From Haplomitrium mnioides (lineage: Eukaryota > Marchantiophyta > Haplomitriopsida > Calobryales), in NCBI GenBank assembly GCA_049999725.1, contig JBNGIS010001397.1, positions 1 through 60,159 of the forward strand: 60,159 nt of DNA. Reading direction: 5' to 3'. The translations under genes were made by a program, and so were the position numbers. A model generated the notes under the pieces. It was not told where the DNA came from. It ran no database searches and was given only the letters and a program-made list of their open reading frames with translations. Shown here one piece after another: positions 35,371 through 47,641 of the stretch (position 1 is the first letter of the stretch; each line of letters opens with the position of its first letter).

Positions 35371-35744
35371 ATGGATTTGAACCAAACTCATATGGAAGAG
35401 TTCAACTTCAAGTGTCATGCTTCTATTCAAGCAATCCCTAAACCAATGCAACAATATTTTATTGTTTGTAAGTTTGGAGAGGGGTTTTGCGATTTGGTGT
35501 TAACACCAACTAAACTCTTTATTTGACCTATTCTTTATAACTGGAATATTTACATATTTTTTTTGTAGAAGATATTGGTGGTGAGGTTGTGACAATAAAT
35601 CAGCTAGCCAACAACAAACCATGATGTTAATAGTAGAGATGGTGAAAATGAGATTACAACAAGAGAAAAGATAAGAGAACCAAGAGACATTACTTCATAA
35701 AATGAACAAGCCATTTAAGATGGATCCTTATGATCGAAGTCACA
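35371..35744 (+). pseudogene. Start of a gag-like frame interrupted by a gypsy insertion
   Basis: An ATG about 80 bases after the primer-binding site opens MDLNQTHMEEFNFKCH. It soon hits stops; later pieces in other frames (VEMVKMRLQQEK, MNKPFKMDPYDRS) look gag-like by composition only. The sequence is broken at 35,745 by the LTR of the next element. Confidence 0.4.
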
Positions 35745-36162
35745 TGTATAAAAGAACTCAAGAACTAACTTCCAAATAAGTAACAACTTTAAGATAACTC
35801 TAATAGAGTTACAAAACTCAAGGCCAATAAGCAAACCGAAGCCAAGAGTGCTAGCCAAAGCCAAGGAACCAAAGAGCCAAATTGAATTGAGAGGAACTCT
35901 AGAATGAAGAGTGGGGCTATGAAGCCCTTCTATTTAGACAAGAGAAGAGGGTGTCATCCTTGTTTGTTCACTTACAAGTCACTTCTAGTTAAAACCCTAA
36001 ATAGATCACTAAGAAGTCACTTCTAATTTCAACCCTAAAACTCTAAAAGTGACTTCAAAAGCAAGTAGTTTTATCTCAACCCTAAAAGTGACCCCCTACC
36101 ACTTCCTTCACTCCTCTCTATTTTTTTTATAAATAGCACAACCTTATGCTTGTACTATTACA
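35745..36162 (-). repeat. LTR 1 (3' LTR of copy A)
   Basis: It matches the other two LTRs through the stretches ending in ctattaca. The minus strand begins TGTAATAGTACAAGC and has a TATTTATA box about 30 bases in. Runs such as aaccctaaaactctaaaagt recur in all copies. Confidence 0.85.
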
Positions 36163-36199
36163 TAATCTCAACCTTTTAATTGGTAACGTTCTTGTTATT

Positions 36200-37790
36200 G
36201 TCGCAACTTTCAAATATTTGAAGAGCCTATTGAGATTTCTCAAGATTTGAAGAATGTTCCCAAGTAGCATCATGAAGTGGATAGCCCTTCCATAAACCTT
36301 GTGTTTAATTTGTGGATGCAGCCATCGCTTGATAACTCTTTTTGCCAAAAATGCGGTCCACGTCAAATTCTTCATGATCATGAAGAAAAATAGCTAGAGA
36401 AGGAAGTTGAACACAATTTGGAAAAGAAGATGGACTAGAAACAAAAAGGCTTTAGTTTGGAGACATGGAGCATAAGATGAATCTTCATATGAAGAGGAAG
36501 ATCAAGTTTATAAGCAAATAGAGAAATAACAAGGGAAATAGAGAAAGGACTAATCCAAGTAGGAGATAACTTACAGACTTGAGTATCTAAAGACAATGGG
36601 AGATTGTGAGTTTCTATAACATAACTTGGTCACCTGAAATACAAGAGGCATCATGACGACAACTATCAGCATATTTTTTTGCCGATTTTGAGCTACACTA
36701 AGATGGTTGCAAGCATCTTGCAAAGAAGAAGATAATCGAGACAAAAATATAGAAATACTTGGAACATTGGAAGAAGAAGAAGAAAGCAAACCATCAAGAA
36801 TAAAAGGATGTTGACTCAAATTGAGAAAGAAAGGAGAAAACCTAGTACTTGTTTGTTTGGAGTTGTTGTAGGAAAACTCCACAGTCGGTAAAAAAAAAAC
36901 CATCCCAATCGAAATGATGAACATTGATGAGTGCGTAAAGCATATCCTCCACAGTGCAATTAGCATGCTCTATTTGCCTATTTGTTTGCGGATGATAAAC
37001 AATAGACATAGAAAGTTTGGTTTCTAGAAGTTTGAACAACTCTCACCAAAACTTTCCAGCGAAATGTGGATCCTTATAAGATATTAACACCTTTAAGTTA
37101 AGCATTCCATGATGATGGAAGATAGTATCAAAGTAAATGTTTGCCAATTATGAAGCATCTATTGTATCCACCATCGGTGCTAAATGAATCTATTTGCTGA
37201 GCTTGTCCACATACACCACAATGGCAGTAAACCGACGAGGCATAGTTGGAAGTGAAGTGACAAAATCCAAGCTTACATATTCCCAACGAGCAGTAGGAAT
37301 TGGTAATGGTTGAAGAAGTCCCATTGGTTTTTGATTTGAAGCTTTGTTTTGTTGACAACTTTCACACAAATGAACAAAACCATGAAATTAGGCCACCACC
37401 AAGTACGTTGAACCAACTATATAGTTTTATCTACTCCAAAATGCCCAGAGATGGGAATATCATGCGCTTCTTGTAAACAAGTCATTCAAATCGTATCACC
37501 TTGTAGAAAATATATTTGATGACCTTGATAAAGAATGCCATCTTGAATGAAAAAAAACCATACTCACTTTCTTTGACAGCTAATCTTGCTCGAACAAGAC
37601 TAAAAAAATCATCTTCTTGTAGTTTTTGACAATAACTCCCACTAGTTCCTTCATCTAAATATAAGATGCTAATATTGCTCACCTCTACTGTATTCACTCG
37701 ACAATCCGGTCTTTGTGACAGTGCATCAGAAATAGTGTAGAACCTTCCAAACTTGTACTCTAGCTTGATATCAAAGAGTTGCAATTGATC
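36200..37790 (-). pseudogene. Copy A integrase and chromodomain, with end of RNase H
   Basis: The RNase H/integrase connection begins with FDIKLEYKFGRFYTISDALSQRPD (37,784 downward). Integrase follows with MSIVYHPQTNRQIEHAN (about 37,010) and FSYNNSKQTSTRFSPFF, the two best-known C-terminal integrase blocks. The chromodomain is at about 36,380-36,210: a start reading DHEEFDVD-like, then LWKGYPLHDATWE across a frame, which fits the aromatic WKGY..ATWE core. Chromodomains direct insertion to particular chromatin. Multiple stops break the frame. Confidence 0.85.
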
Positions 37791-38083
37791 TTTTTATTGG
37801 TGATGGCGACTTGTCAGTGCCTTCACACTTTAGTAGCATAAACCATTACCGATTGCTCTCAATTCCTTGCAGAATAGCTTCTCTTCACCGCATTTAATCG
37901 CCGTGACATGAAGGCAATTGGATGAAGTCCATCCACAAACTCTTGTTGCAAAATTGCTCCAATAGAAAAATTAAAAGCATCAAAATCAATTATACAATGT
38001 GCTTTTGGATCATATGACTATAGAATATGACGAGAGGAGATTGGATCCTTGAAATGTTGAAATGTCACTTGCTCTTTGGCGGT

Positions 38084-38846
38084 CTATTGAAACTTGACCT
38101 CTTTTCCTAGAAGATCTATAAGTGGTGTAGCAATATGCGCATAATAATGGATGAATCGCCAGTAGAAGCTTGCCAATCTATTGAAGGCTCTAATTTCCTT
38201 TACTTCCTTTGGTGTTGGCCACCCTATGATAGCATTAATTTTCTCTTCTTCCAAATTGATACCATTCGTAGACACCTTGTGCCCTAAGTAAACAACCTCT
38301 TGCTTCCGAAATTTGCACTTGGATCTCTTGCAATAAAACATCCAATTGCACAACCTTTGTAATACTCCTTTACCCAGATGATCGTGATGCTCAGCTTTAG
38401 TTTTGCTAAAAATAAGAATGTCATCCAAGAATACCAAAGCTGACTTATTCAATAGCCCATCAATAATTGATGTATTTGATCCATGAATATGGTTGGAGCA
38501 TTAGTAAGACCAAATATAAGGACCTTCCACTCAAAATGCCCATACCTCGTGCGAAAAGCTGTATTTGGCACATCACTTGGCTTGATAAGAATTTTCCAAT
38601 AGCCACTTCAAAGATCCAACTTGGAAAAGAATCTCGCACCACTCAATTGATTCAACAAATCATCAATAGTTGTAAAGAATAAGAAATCTTTATTGTTTGA
38701 TTATTCAAACCACGATAATCAGTACAAAGATAAAATCCACCATCTTTCTTTGGTATAAGGAATACCGGTGCTCTCCAAGGTGAAGTACTATGCTGAATAA
38801 AATCCTTCTCAAGAAGATTCGTCAAGGTCTTGCGAAGCTCTTCCAA
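38084..38846 (-). pseudogene. Copy A reverse transcriptase
   Basis: Blocks in order are LLEKDFIQHSTSPWRAPVF, IPKKDGGFYLCTDYRGLN, LVFLDDILIFSKTKAEH (the active-site F-L-D-D form common in gypsy elements), and YLGHKVSTNGINLEEEKINA. It ends with RFIHYYAHIATPLIDLL. Stops and frame changes lie between the second and third blocks. Confidence 0.88.
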
Positions 38847-39335
38847 CTCTTATAGCGACAACCGGTATATAGACTGAATATATAGAGTACTTCCTTGTAT
38901 CAACTCAATCGAAAAAGGTATTCCACGATTATCTGACAACATTTTTGGCAAATTATCTAGAAACACATCTGAAAAATCCTCAAAATATCATAAATCATTG
39001 AGGTTGGTAGAGATTTCGCTCCCTCTTTATTCAAGTTCACGATAGGCTTGATTCATATAGCAAAAACATACAACTCTTTCTCTATCAAAACATTATGCTA
39101 AACTGATTTGGACCTCTTCACCAACGGCGTCGGATGCTAGAAAAAATTACTTTCTTTGTAAAGTAATTTGAATTTGTCATTTTGCCTAATCAACTTGAGC
39201 GGATCGATCTTCAAACCAAAGCAAGTCCAAAATAATGTCATACTGTACTGGTGCAATAACAAAATCCATATATTCCTCATACTCTTTGCTAGTCCTTAGA
39301 GGAAATGGCTTGTTTGAGTAGAATATCTTATATTC

Positions 39336-40060
39336 TTAGCCATTGGCCTTAGTCACAAAACTTCCCTTGATAGGCAAAGTTTTAGCTTTGATTTTCTTCA
39401 TAAAATGTAATGACATGAAATTCTTAGAACTTTCACAATCTACCAATATTCTATAAAAATGCTCATCAACCATACTGTGTAAATGAAACAAGGCGCTTCT
39501 AATTCTTGTCAAACTTTTCATTCCATTGGAACTAATCCAGGTCTTAGTAAACCGCTCGATTGTGTTACTGAGGTCGATCGTTTTCCTGATTTTCTTCTTC
39601 AACAATTGTTGCTTGAACAAGAGCACATGGTCGACCTTGACAATGAGGGAAATTTGCAATCATATGACCAAGTTGTCAACAATAAAAACATCCTCCACTT
39701 TGGCGCAGACGCTCACGCTCTACATCAGTAAGTGCCACTCTCTACGCCGCATCAATCTCCATAGGCACAACTTCATTTGTTGGCACACAAACATTTGGTA
39801 AAGTTTGTTGTGGACGTGGCCTAGCTTCAGGGGTCGATAATAGTGAGTTGTATTGTTTTGCCATATGCATTGCTTCTTGTAGTTGAGAGGGCTATCTCAT
39901 TGTCACTTCCATTCTAGTGCAAGGCTTCAATCCTCGAACAAAGCGATCTAAAACTTCTCCCTTACCTATATTAGAAATTTGCATAATGATATTTTGACAT
40001 AGCTCTTTACTATACCAAGTTGTATTTCTTGCATCCTTGCTTCTTGATTCTCCATTCCAC
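39336..40060 (-). pseudogene. Copy A gag end and protease
   Basis: Gag remnants include PCTRMEVTMR near 39.9 kb and a zinc knuckle at about 39.70-39.64 kb (CFYC-QLGHMIANFPHC, with a stop inside). Protease follows as RILVDCESSKNFMSLHF, where family members have D-(S/G)-G; here the third residue is Glu. The first part of gag seen in copy B is missing, so gag is internally deleted. Confidence 0.75.
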
Positions 40061-40071
40061 CAAAAAGAACC

Positions 40072-40087
40072 GTGGCTCTAATATCAA
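40072..40087 (-). promoter_or_regulatory. Primer-binding site of copy A
   Basis: The minus strand reads TTGATATTAGAGCCAC right after LTR 2, close to the consensus TGGTATCAGAGCC. Confidence 0.7.
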
Positions 40088-40660
40088 TATAAAGAAGTCA
40101 AGGACCGACTTCCAAATAGGTAGCAACTTCAAGATAACTCTAATAGAGATTGCAAAACTCAAGGCCAATAAGAAAACCAAAGCCAAGAGTGCTAGCCAAA
40201 GCCAAACAACCAAAGAGCCAAACCAAATTGAGAGGAACTCCAAAATGAGAAGTGGGGCTATGAAGCCCATATAAAATGATACTAGTAAGGCAAGAAAAAG
40301 CCAAGCAACCAAAGAGCCAAACCAAATTGAGAGGAACTCTAGAACGAGAAGTGGGGCTATGAAGTTTGTCTATTAAATGATGCCAATAAAGCAAGAAAAA
40401 GCCAAGAAACCAAAGAACCAAAGTGATTCAAGAGGAACTCCAGAATGAGAAGTGGGGCTATGATGTCTTTATATTTATACAAGAGAAGAAGGTGTCATCC
40501 CTCTTTCTTCATTTACAAGTCACTTCTAATTTCAACCCTAAAACTCTAAAAGTAACTTCAAGGGTAAGTAATCTAATCTCAACCCTAAAAGTCACCCATA
40601 CCACTTCCTTCATTCTCTATTTTCTTATAAATAGCACAGCATCATGCTTGTAATATTACA
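40088..40660 (-). repeat. LTR 2, shared by copies A and B
   Basis: It is longer than the others because a unit of about 95-115 bases is present three times (about 40,150-40,265; 40,270-40,371; 40,372-40,462). Each unit ends with gaagtggggctatga. It has the same TATA box and ends in attaca. Confidence 0.85.
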
Positions 40661-40689
40661 TAATCTTTGCCTTCTAATCGATAACGTCC

Positions 40690-41660
40690 TTGTCATGACT
40701 GGCAGTTTCAAATAATGGAATAGCCTCTTGAGCATTCTCAAGGTTTGAACATGACTCTCAAGTGGCATCATGAAGCAAATATCCTTTCCACAAAAAATTA
40801 TAGTGAACTTGAGGATGTCATCCACGCTTGAAGACTCGTTTAGCCAAAATATGATCCACCTCATATTCTTCATGATCATTAAGAAGTATAAGTGGAGGAG
40901 GAATTTGAACACGGTTTAGAACAAAAGAAGGACTGGAAACAAAAGGCTTAAGTTTAGAGACATGGAATACATGATGAATCTTCAATAAAAACTTGCCAAC
41001 CCATTGAAAGCTCGAACATCCTTTGCATCTTTTGGTGTTGGCTACTCTACAATAGCCTTAATTTTCTCTTTCTCCATGTTGATGCCATCCGCAAACACTT
41101 TATGCCTTAGGTAAGTCATCGCTTGCTTCCAAAACTCACACTTAGACTTCTTGCAATAAAACTTCCAAATGTATAGTCTTTGTAATACTTCCTTGAGATG
41201 AGCATGATGCTCAACTTCACTTTTACTAAAGATAAGAACATCGTCTAAAAACACCAACATTGACTTATCCAATAACCCATCAAAAACCTTGATGCATTTG
41301 ATCCATGAATATTGCAAGAGCATTAATAAGACCAAATGTAAGAACCTTCCACTCAAAATCCCCATATCTTGTGCAAAAAACTGCCTCTGGTACATCACTT
41401 GGCTTGATAGGAATTTGCCAATAACCACTTCAAAGATCCAACTTAGAAAAGAGTCTTTTACAACTCAATTGATTCAAGAAATCATCAATACGAGGTAGAA
41501 GATATGCATTCTTCACTATTTGATTGTTCAATCCTTGATAATCTGTACAAAGACAAAATCCACTATCTTTCTTTGGTATAAAGAATACTAGAGCATTATA
41601 AGGCGATGTACTATATTGAATAAAATCCTTCTCAAGAAGATCCGTCAATGTCGTTCGAAG
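40690..41660 (-). pseudogene. Copy B reverse transcriptase joined directly to chromodomain
   Basis: Reverse transcriptase blocks are LLEKDFIQYSTSPYNALVF, IPKKDSGFCLCTDYQGLNN, LVFLDDVLIFSKSEVEHH and FNGLASFY. At about 40,985 the sequence passes straight to the region before the chromodomain, which reads FLWKGYLLHDATWE at about 40,800. RNase H and integrase, present in copy A, are wholly deleted here. Stops are frequent. Confidence 0.85.
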
Positions 41661-42041
41661 CTCTTCTAATTCTTGTGGTGATAACTAGTATATAGGCTGA
41701 TTATAAGGAGTACTTCTTGGTATCAACTCAATAAAAAAAGGCATTCCTCAATTGTTTGGTAACCCCTTTGGCAAATCCTCCAGAAACACATCCGCAATTT
41801 CTTTGAAAATATCATCTATCATTGAGTTCGACGTACCTTTTCCTCTATCTTTACTCAAGTTCATGATGGGCTTGATCCAAACAACAAAGACATGCAACTC
41901 TTGCTCCATTGAATCAACATGTTGAATTGATTTATGCTTCTTCATCAATAGTATCAATTATCCCAAAAGAAATTTCTTACCTTGTAAGATAACTTGAATT
42001 TGTCATTTTGCCCAATCAAATTGAGCGGATCAATCTTGAAG

Positions 42042-43012
42042 CTAAGGTAGTCTTAAAATGATGTCATATTGTATAGGTGTAATAAAAAATTGTATAGATT
42101 CCACATACTCTTTTCCAATCCTTAGAAGAAATGGCTTTTGAGAGCAAAACACGTCATGCTTTTGGCCATCAGCCATACTCACAACACTCGCCTTGATATG
42201 CTTAAACTTTGCTTTGATTATCTTAACAAAATGTAGTGACATAAAATTTTCAGAACTCCCACCATCCACCAACATTCTACAAGAGTGCTTCTCAATCATA
42301 CTATCAAGATGGGTTAAGGTACCTTGAATTCCTATCGGAATTTTAATTCAATTAGAGCTTGCGAAGTTTTGAATACGTCGTTCGAATAGTTGAGGACGCG
42401 ACCTAGCTTGTGTAGTAGTAAATAATAAGTCATGCTGCTCCGCCATATGCATTGCTTCTTTTAATTGAGTAGGCTCTCTCATTGTAGCTTCCATTCTCGT
42501 GCAAGGCTTCAATTCCCAAACAAAGTGATCTAGTGCTTCTTCTTCTCTTATATCAAGAATTTGCATGGTTATATCTTGAAAATGTGTAACATAGCTTCTC
42601 GTAGTACCAAGTTGCTTCAATTTGGCCAATCAATCTCTTGCTACTTTTGAAGCATTTACAACCCTAAATCTTGAAATCACCGCTTCTTTGAATTCACACC
42701 AAGAAACAATAGGAGCAACAAATTCATGTTGTGCTTATTCTATTTGATATCTCTACCAAGTCTTTGCAACTCTTTTCAACTGACTTGCCCCAAATAGAAT
42801 TCATCTACCATCTCCTCTAATGTTTGTAGCTTCAAAATATTGCTCACAATCGAATATAAAGTTCTCAAATGCACCACAAACCATACTTCTATCAAATGTT
42901 TTTGGTATAATAATGTGATATGGTTATATAACTCTTTTCTTCTCAAAAAAGTTGCTCTTTCTTTCATCTTTTCTTCTAAAAAGTGTGAAAGATGTTCAAG
43001 CCATTGTTCCAT
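42042..43012 (-). pseudogene. Copy B gag and protease
   Basis: Gag pieces are EEMVDEFYLGQVS, TRSYVTHFQDITMQILDI and LKPCTRMEATMREPTQLKEAM. Protease at 42,299-42,042 reads RMLVDGGSSENFMSLHFVK, keeping D-G-G, followed by VSMADGQ and FFITPIQYDIILRLP. The zinc knuckle between them is lost. Confidence 0.82.
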
Positions 43013-43066
43013 TGCTTAAACCACCGCCTCTTGATTCTCCATGTAGCTCACCAAAAAAAACAAACC

Positions 43067-43082
43067 GTAGCTCTGATGTTAA
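43067..43082 (-). promoter_or_regulatory. Primer-binding site of copy B
   Basis: The minus strand reads TTAACATCAGAGCTAC right after LTR 3, near the consensus TGGTATCAGAGC. Confidence 0.7.
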
Positions 43083-43566
43083 TGTAAAATGATGCCAATA
43101 AGGCAAGAAAAATCCAAGCAACCAAAGAACCCAAGTGATTTGAGAGGAACTCTAGAATGAGAAGTGGGGCTATGAAGCCCTACTATTTATACAAGAGAAG
43201 AAGGTGTCATCCCTCTTTCTTCATTTACAATTCACTTCCAATTTCAACCCTAAAACTCTAAAAGTGACTTCAAATGCAAGTAATCTCAACCCTAAAAGTG
43301 ACCCCCTACCACTTCCTTCACTCCTCTCTATTTTCTTATAAATAGCACAACATCATGTTTGTACTATTACATCTTCTATTTATACAAGAGAGGAGGGTGT
43401 CATCCCTCTTTATGCACTTACAATGCACTTCTAATTTCAACCCTAAAACTCTAAAAGTAACTTGCATGCAAGTAATTTTATCTCAACCCTCAAAGTGACC
43501 CCTACCATTTCCTTCATTTCTCTCTATTTTCTTATAAATAGCACAACCTTATGCTTGTACTATTAC
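43083..43566 (-). repeat. LTR 3 with a partial duplication
   Basis: 43,083-43,371 is a full-type LTR ending in attaca. 43,372-43,566 repeats its inner half from ttctatttatacaagag to the same end. This is either a local duplication or a further shared LTR that has lost one side. Confidence 0.75.
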
Positions 43567-43682
43567 AACATGGTAGGCATTGTAGAAGGATGAGTTTATA
43601 GAATGGAAGTTCACATGTCATATTATCCAAATACCTCAGAGTTGGAGAAATTATTATTTGTAACATCATTTCTTACGAATAT

Positions 43683-44055
43683 TAAGACTTTGAGCTCTAT
43701 CACTCGTTCTACTAGTGGTATAATAATGTGATATAGTATTCTACTATTGGTATACCAGTCTAATATGGTATTCTATTGTTGGTATACTAGGGTGATATGG
43801 TATTCTAGTTGTATTGTTGGTGTTATGCCATCATATATAGTGTATGTATGTATGTAGATTAGGTATTTGGATTAGGATATGTGCCTATGTCTTTGTATTG
43901 TGGGGCTATAGAGGCTAGCCTTGTGAGTACAAAAATGAGTGATGAGCACTCACTCAATACACACTCACTTGCTTGCTGTAGAAATACTTTTGTTAGAAGA
44001 AGATGACAGTATCAGCCTTCAGAATTCTTAGCTACATCTCTTTGATTTATCAACA
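43683..44055 (+). repeat. 5' LTR of the copia element
   Basis: It matches 47,642-48,062: both carry gagctctatcactcgttcta near the start, several ttggtatacta words, and atacacactcacttgcttg later. It ends in CAACA before the primer site. Confidence 0.85.
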
Positions 44056-44619
44056 TGATATTAGAGAAAATTCATGAATAGAGAGATTGTTCATGAAAGG
44101 AAAGAAAATGCTTGCTAGAAATTGAATCGATCTCCAAAAAAAAAATAAAAATTCATTTAGTGCTTCTTCAAAGCTAGACTTTGGCTACTTGCAATCTTGA
44201 TTACTAGTGGCAAAAACTTGATTTCTACTGATTTGCTATCTTGACTTATTGGAATTTGCGTTTCTAATTTCTGCATGTCTCACGAATTGATTGTTGGTGC
44301 ATTGCGACTCTGATTTTGCGTATTTTATATTTGCATATTGACACATATTTCATCAGCGAGTTGTGCGTTCATCTACCTCCATATGATCTAGTTCTATTAT
44401 GACGAAGAATAGCAACGATTGAAGGTGCATTGATTCTCTTGTATATTGTAACTTATGATTTGAATGTATATCAAAGTTAGATGTACTATATACCACAACT
44501 TATCAAAGTCAGACGTATATCATAAAGGAGTATATCGCAGAGACGCATACTATATATTGTGATATCAAAGGTAGTCATAGGAGGCAACATGAAATTTCAA
44601 AATTTTTAAGGGCTCAAAA

Positions 44620-45640
44620 TGGCAAATGAAATTTCTGAGATTGTAAGTGAGAAATTAAATGAGACTAGTTATAGAGTTTGGTCTGTGAGAATGACCAACT
44701 TCATCGAAGGCAAAGGGTTTTGGGATTTCATCACAAGTGCTGAAGCATATAGCTTGTATTAGGACCAGCCCCATCCATTGCTGAAATGTAAACATTCAAG
44801 ATTTATATTGAGAAAGTACATAAGTTTCTATATTGGCTTACAATCAATGTTGATGATAAGAAAATGGGATATGTATCTGTAGCAAGAACACCCAAGGAAG
44901 CTTGGGATATCTTGAAAAATAGATATGTAGTCACATCAGATGCAAGAAAGCTAGTACTATAGATGGAATTTTTCAATCTATAGAAAAGAAACCTCAATAT
45001 TAATGCCTATGCTTTGAAAATTAAATCACTAACTAAAAAATTGGTGAATTTTGGAGAAGATGTGAACAAGAGTGCCATGGTGGCAGTATGATTGAATGGA
45101 TTGGGCAAAGAATAAAAGCAATTTAAGACATCTATGAGAACAGGAGAGGGAGCTATTTGATTTACATCATATATGATTGTTGCAAAAGAACTTGACCTTA
45201 GTGGAGGAGTATCCAGTAGTCAAGGCAACCAAGAACAAGTTTTCTACTCTAACAGAGGTAGAGGTCGAGACAAAACTATGGAAGAGGCGGCTCTAGAAGA
45301 GCCGTTCAAATGAAACTGTGCAAAACCAACAACAACAGTCACAGTCAAATTCATATAGCAGAAGCCAATTTAGAGGTAAGGGGAGTATTTGAGAACGCGG
45401 AGGTGAGTATCAAAATTTAGGAATAGATTGTTTTTATTGTGGCAAGCCATGCCGTATGACGAGAGACTGTTACAAGAAACAAAATGATTTTAGGAACAAC
45501 AAAGTCCAAGGGAACTATGTAGGTTCCAACAAGACAAAAAATAAGACATTATTTGTTATGCAATATGGGTACTCATTTGTCATGCATGAGAAGAAGAATG
45601 ACAATGAAGACAAATGATTTATAAATTCTATGTTCTCAAA
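44620..45640 (+). pseudogene. Copia gag and protease region
   Basis: Gag begins at about 44,620 (MANEISEIVSEKLNETSY, then YRVWSVRMTNFIEGKGFWDF), matching copia gag starts. A zinc knuckle at about 45,425 reads CFYCGKPCRMTRDC, with the usual His changed to Arg. The protease site at about 45.62-45.66 kb, FINSMFSNHMTSQREW, replaces the D-S-G-A core. Several stops. Confidence 0.8.
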
Positions 45641-46024
45641 CCACATGACCAGCCAAAGAGAATGGTTAAAGAAACTAGAAATCTAAGTATACTTGGATAT
45701 GTTGAGACATGAGATTCAACTATGCATCCTATTCACCAGATCGAGAGCATACCTATTGTGAATGAGAATGGTTAGACAAAGTGTTTGTCTGTTGTTTTGC
45801 ATGTTCCCAGAATTTAGAAGAACTTGATTTCAACTAGACAATGTGTTGAACAGAACATTCAAGTGCTATTTAATCCTACATGTGTTTTTTGAGGACTAGG
45901 GAAACAATTGTGACCTCATCACAAAAGGAAGTAGAAATGACAAAATGTTTACACTAGATGTAAGCATGTATGAAGTGACAAAGCCATGTTTGCATATGGA
46001 ACAGAAGTTGTGTTAGATATTAAG

Positions 46025-46860
46025 ATTTGGCACAAGCGTATCGAGCATGTCAACATACAGAGATTGAGAATTTAGGGGTAGTTAATGGGCTGCCCAGGTT
46101 TTAAATAGAAGGAATGCAGACGGTGTGTGAAGCTTGCCAATTTGGTAAGCAAGCAAGGAAGCAATTTCCTCATGACACATATGTAGCACATATATTACTT
46201 AAGTTGATACACTAAGATGTATAGGGTCCTACTAAAATAGTGTCCATTAGAGGATGCACATACTATGTGACATTTATTGATGATTGTTCATGGAAAATGT
46301 GGGCACATCTTATGAAACAGAAGAGTGAAGTGTTTGATCACTTCAAGAACTTTTGAGCAATGGTTGATAAAGAGAAAGGACATCCAATAAAATGTTGGTG
46401 GTTTGATGGAGGTGGGGAATATTTCTCCATAGAATTCAGTAAGTGTCTGTTGAAGGCATATATTAAGAGGCAATAGACGTGCAAATATACACCCCAACAG
46501 AGTGGGGTTGTTGAAAGGAAAAATAGACATACATCGAATCATACTCCTACTGCATCTTTTCATGGAATGGCACAAGAGGAGAAGTTCATAAGAAGACGTC
46601 AAAATATTTCACATCTAAAAGTGTTTGGATGTATTGCATATGTACATGTACTAGCAGAAACACACAGCAAATTGGATCTGAAAGCTGAAAAGTGTGTGTT
46701 TATTCCATACTGTCAAGAGCTGAAAGGCTATAGATGTTTCTCTCCTACTACACGAATGTTAATGGTAAGTAGAGACGTAGTTTTTGATGAATTAAGTACA
46801 CAACATGGTTCGAAAATTGAGGATGATATAGTTGATGATGCAAAGGCAATATGAATTGGA
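46025..46860 (+). pseudogene. Copia integrase
   Basis: It starts with WHKRIEHVNIQRLR and CEACQFGKQARKQFPH, the zinc-binding part. The catalytic core has YVTFIDDCSWKMWAHLM, then KCWWFDGGGEYFS, and YTPQQSGVVERKNRH. The C-terminal HLKVFGCIAYVHV and KAEKCVFIPYCQELKGYRCF lie in one open frame (46,567-46,854). A few stops interrupt the rest. Confidence 0.87.
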
Positions 46861-46974
46861 CATGTAGTCTAAATATGGGATGACAAGTTGCAACCCAATT
46901 GCAACTCCTTTGGATTAGAGTTCTAGGTTGAGTATTCACGAATGACAGTTGGTGGAAGATCCCACGAGTTATAG

Positions 46975-47640
46975 ATAGATGTAGAGAGTCTTATTTATCT
47001 CACCATCACAAGACCAGACCTGAGTTATGTTGTAAGTATGGTTAGTCAATTTATGTAAAGCCTACGAAAGCCGTACCTTGATGCAATGCGTTGTACTCTT
47101 CGATATGTGAAGTCAACAATACATTATGGCCTGTTTTATGAGAGTGGTGAGAAGTTCTATATTTTTGGTTTTATAGATGCAGATTGGGTAGGTAGTTCAC
47201 GGACTAAAGATCAACAAGTGGATTTGTATTTTCATTTGGTAGCGTTGGGATAGTGTTGAGCAACAAGAAACAACCAATGGTTGCACTTTCAAGCACAAAG
47301 GTTGAGTACAGGGGTGCAACCATGGCTACATGCAAGGTGGCATGGTTGCTTAAACTCCTACATGATTTGGGAGTTAGTGTGAACAAACTAGTGGAGGTTT
47401 ATTGTGACAAACTAAGCAGCATTCAGTTGGCCAACAATCCAGTTTTCCATGCATGCTCAAAGCACATTGAGGTGCACTATCACTATATAAAGGAGAAATT
47501 TTTGGTTAGGATGGTTGATCTGAAATATGTTAGCACCAAGAATCAGGTGGATGATATTGTTTCCAAGTTATTGGGCGTAGAGAAGCTGCAAAAATTCAGA
47601 GATCAACTTGGATTACATGCGTTGAGCTTGAAAGAGAGTA
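46975..47640 (+). pseudogene. Copia RNase H
   Basis: SLIYLTITRPDLSYVVSMVS marks the reverse transcriptase-RNase H connection. DADWVGSSRTKDQ and VALSSTKVEYRGATMATCKV are the RNase H catalytic blocks, the second in an open frame of 169 codons (47,253-47,762). KHIEVHYHYIKEKF and DIVSKLLGVEKLQKFRDQLG close the domain. A frame change falls at about 47,250. Confidence 0.87.
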
Positions 47641-47641
47641 T

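Larger units (their letters stand above)
35745..43566 (-). mobile_element. Tandem pair of chromovirus (Ty3/gypsy) copies sharing LTRs
   Basis: Three LTR-like blocks (35,745-36,162; 40,088-40,660; 43,083-43,371 with a partial extra copy to 43,566) alternate with two internal regions (copy A 36,163-40,087; copy B 40,661-43,082). Both internal regions run gag to chromodomain on the minus strand. The middle LTR therefore serves both, as after unequal recombination between elements. The pentamer acatg occurs at both outer edges and may be a target duplication, though it partly overlaps the LTR end. Confidence 0.85.
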
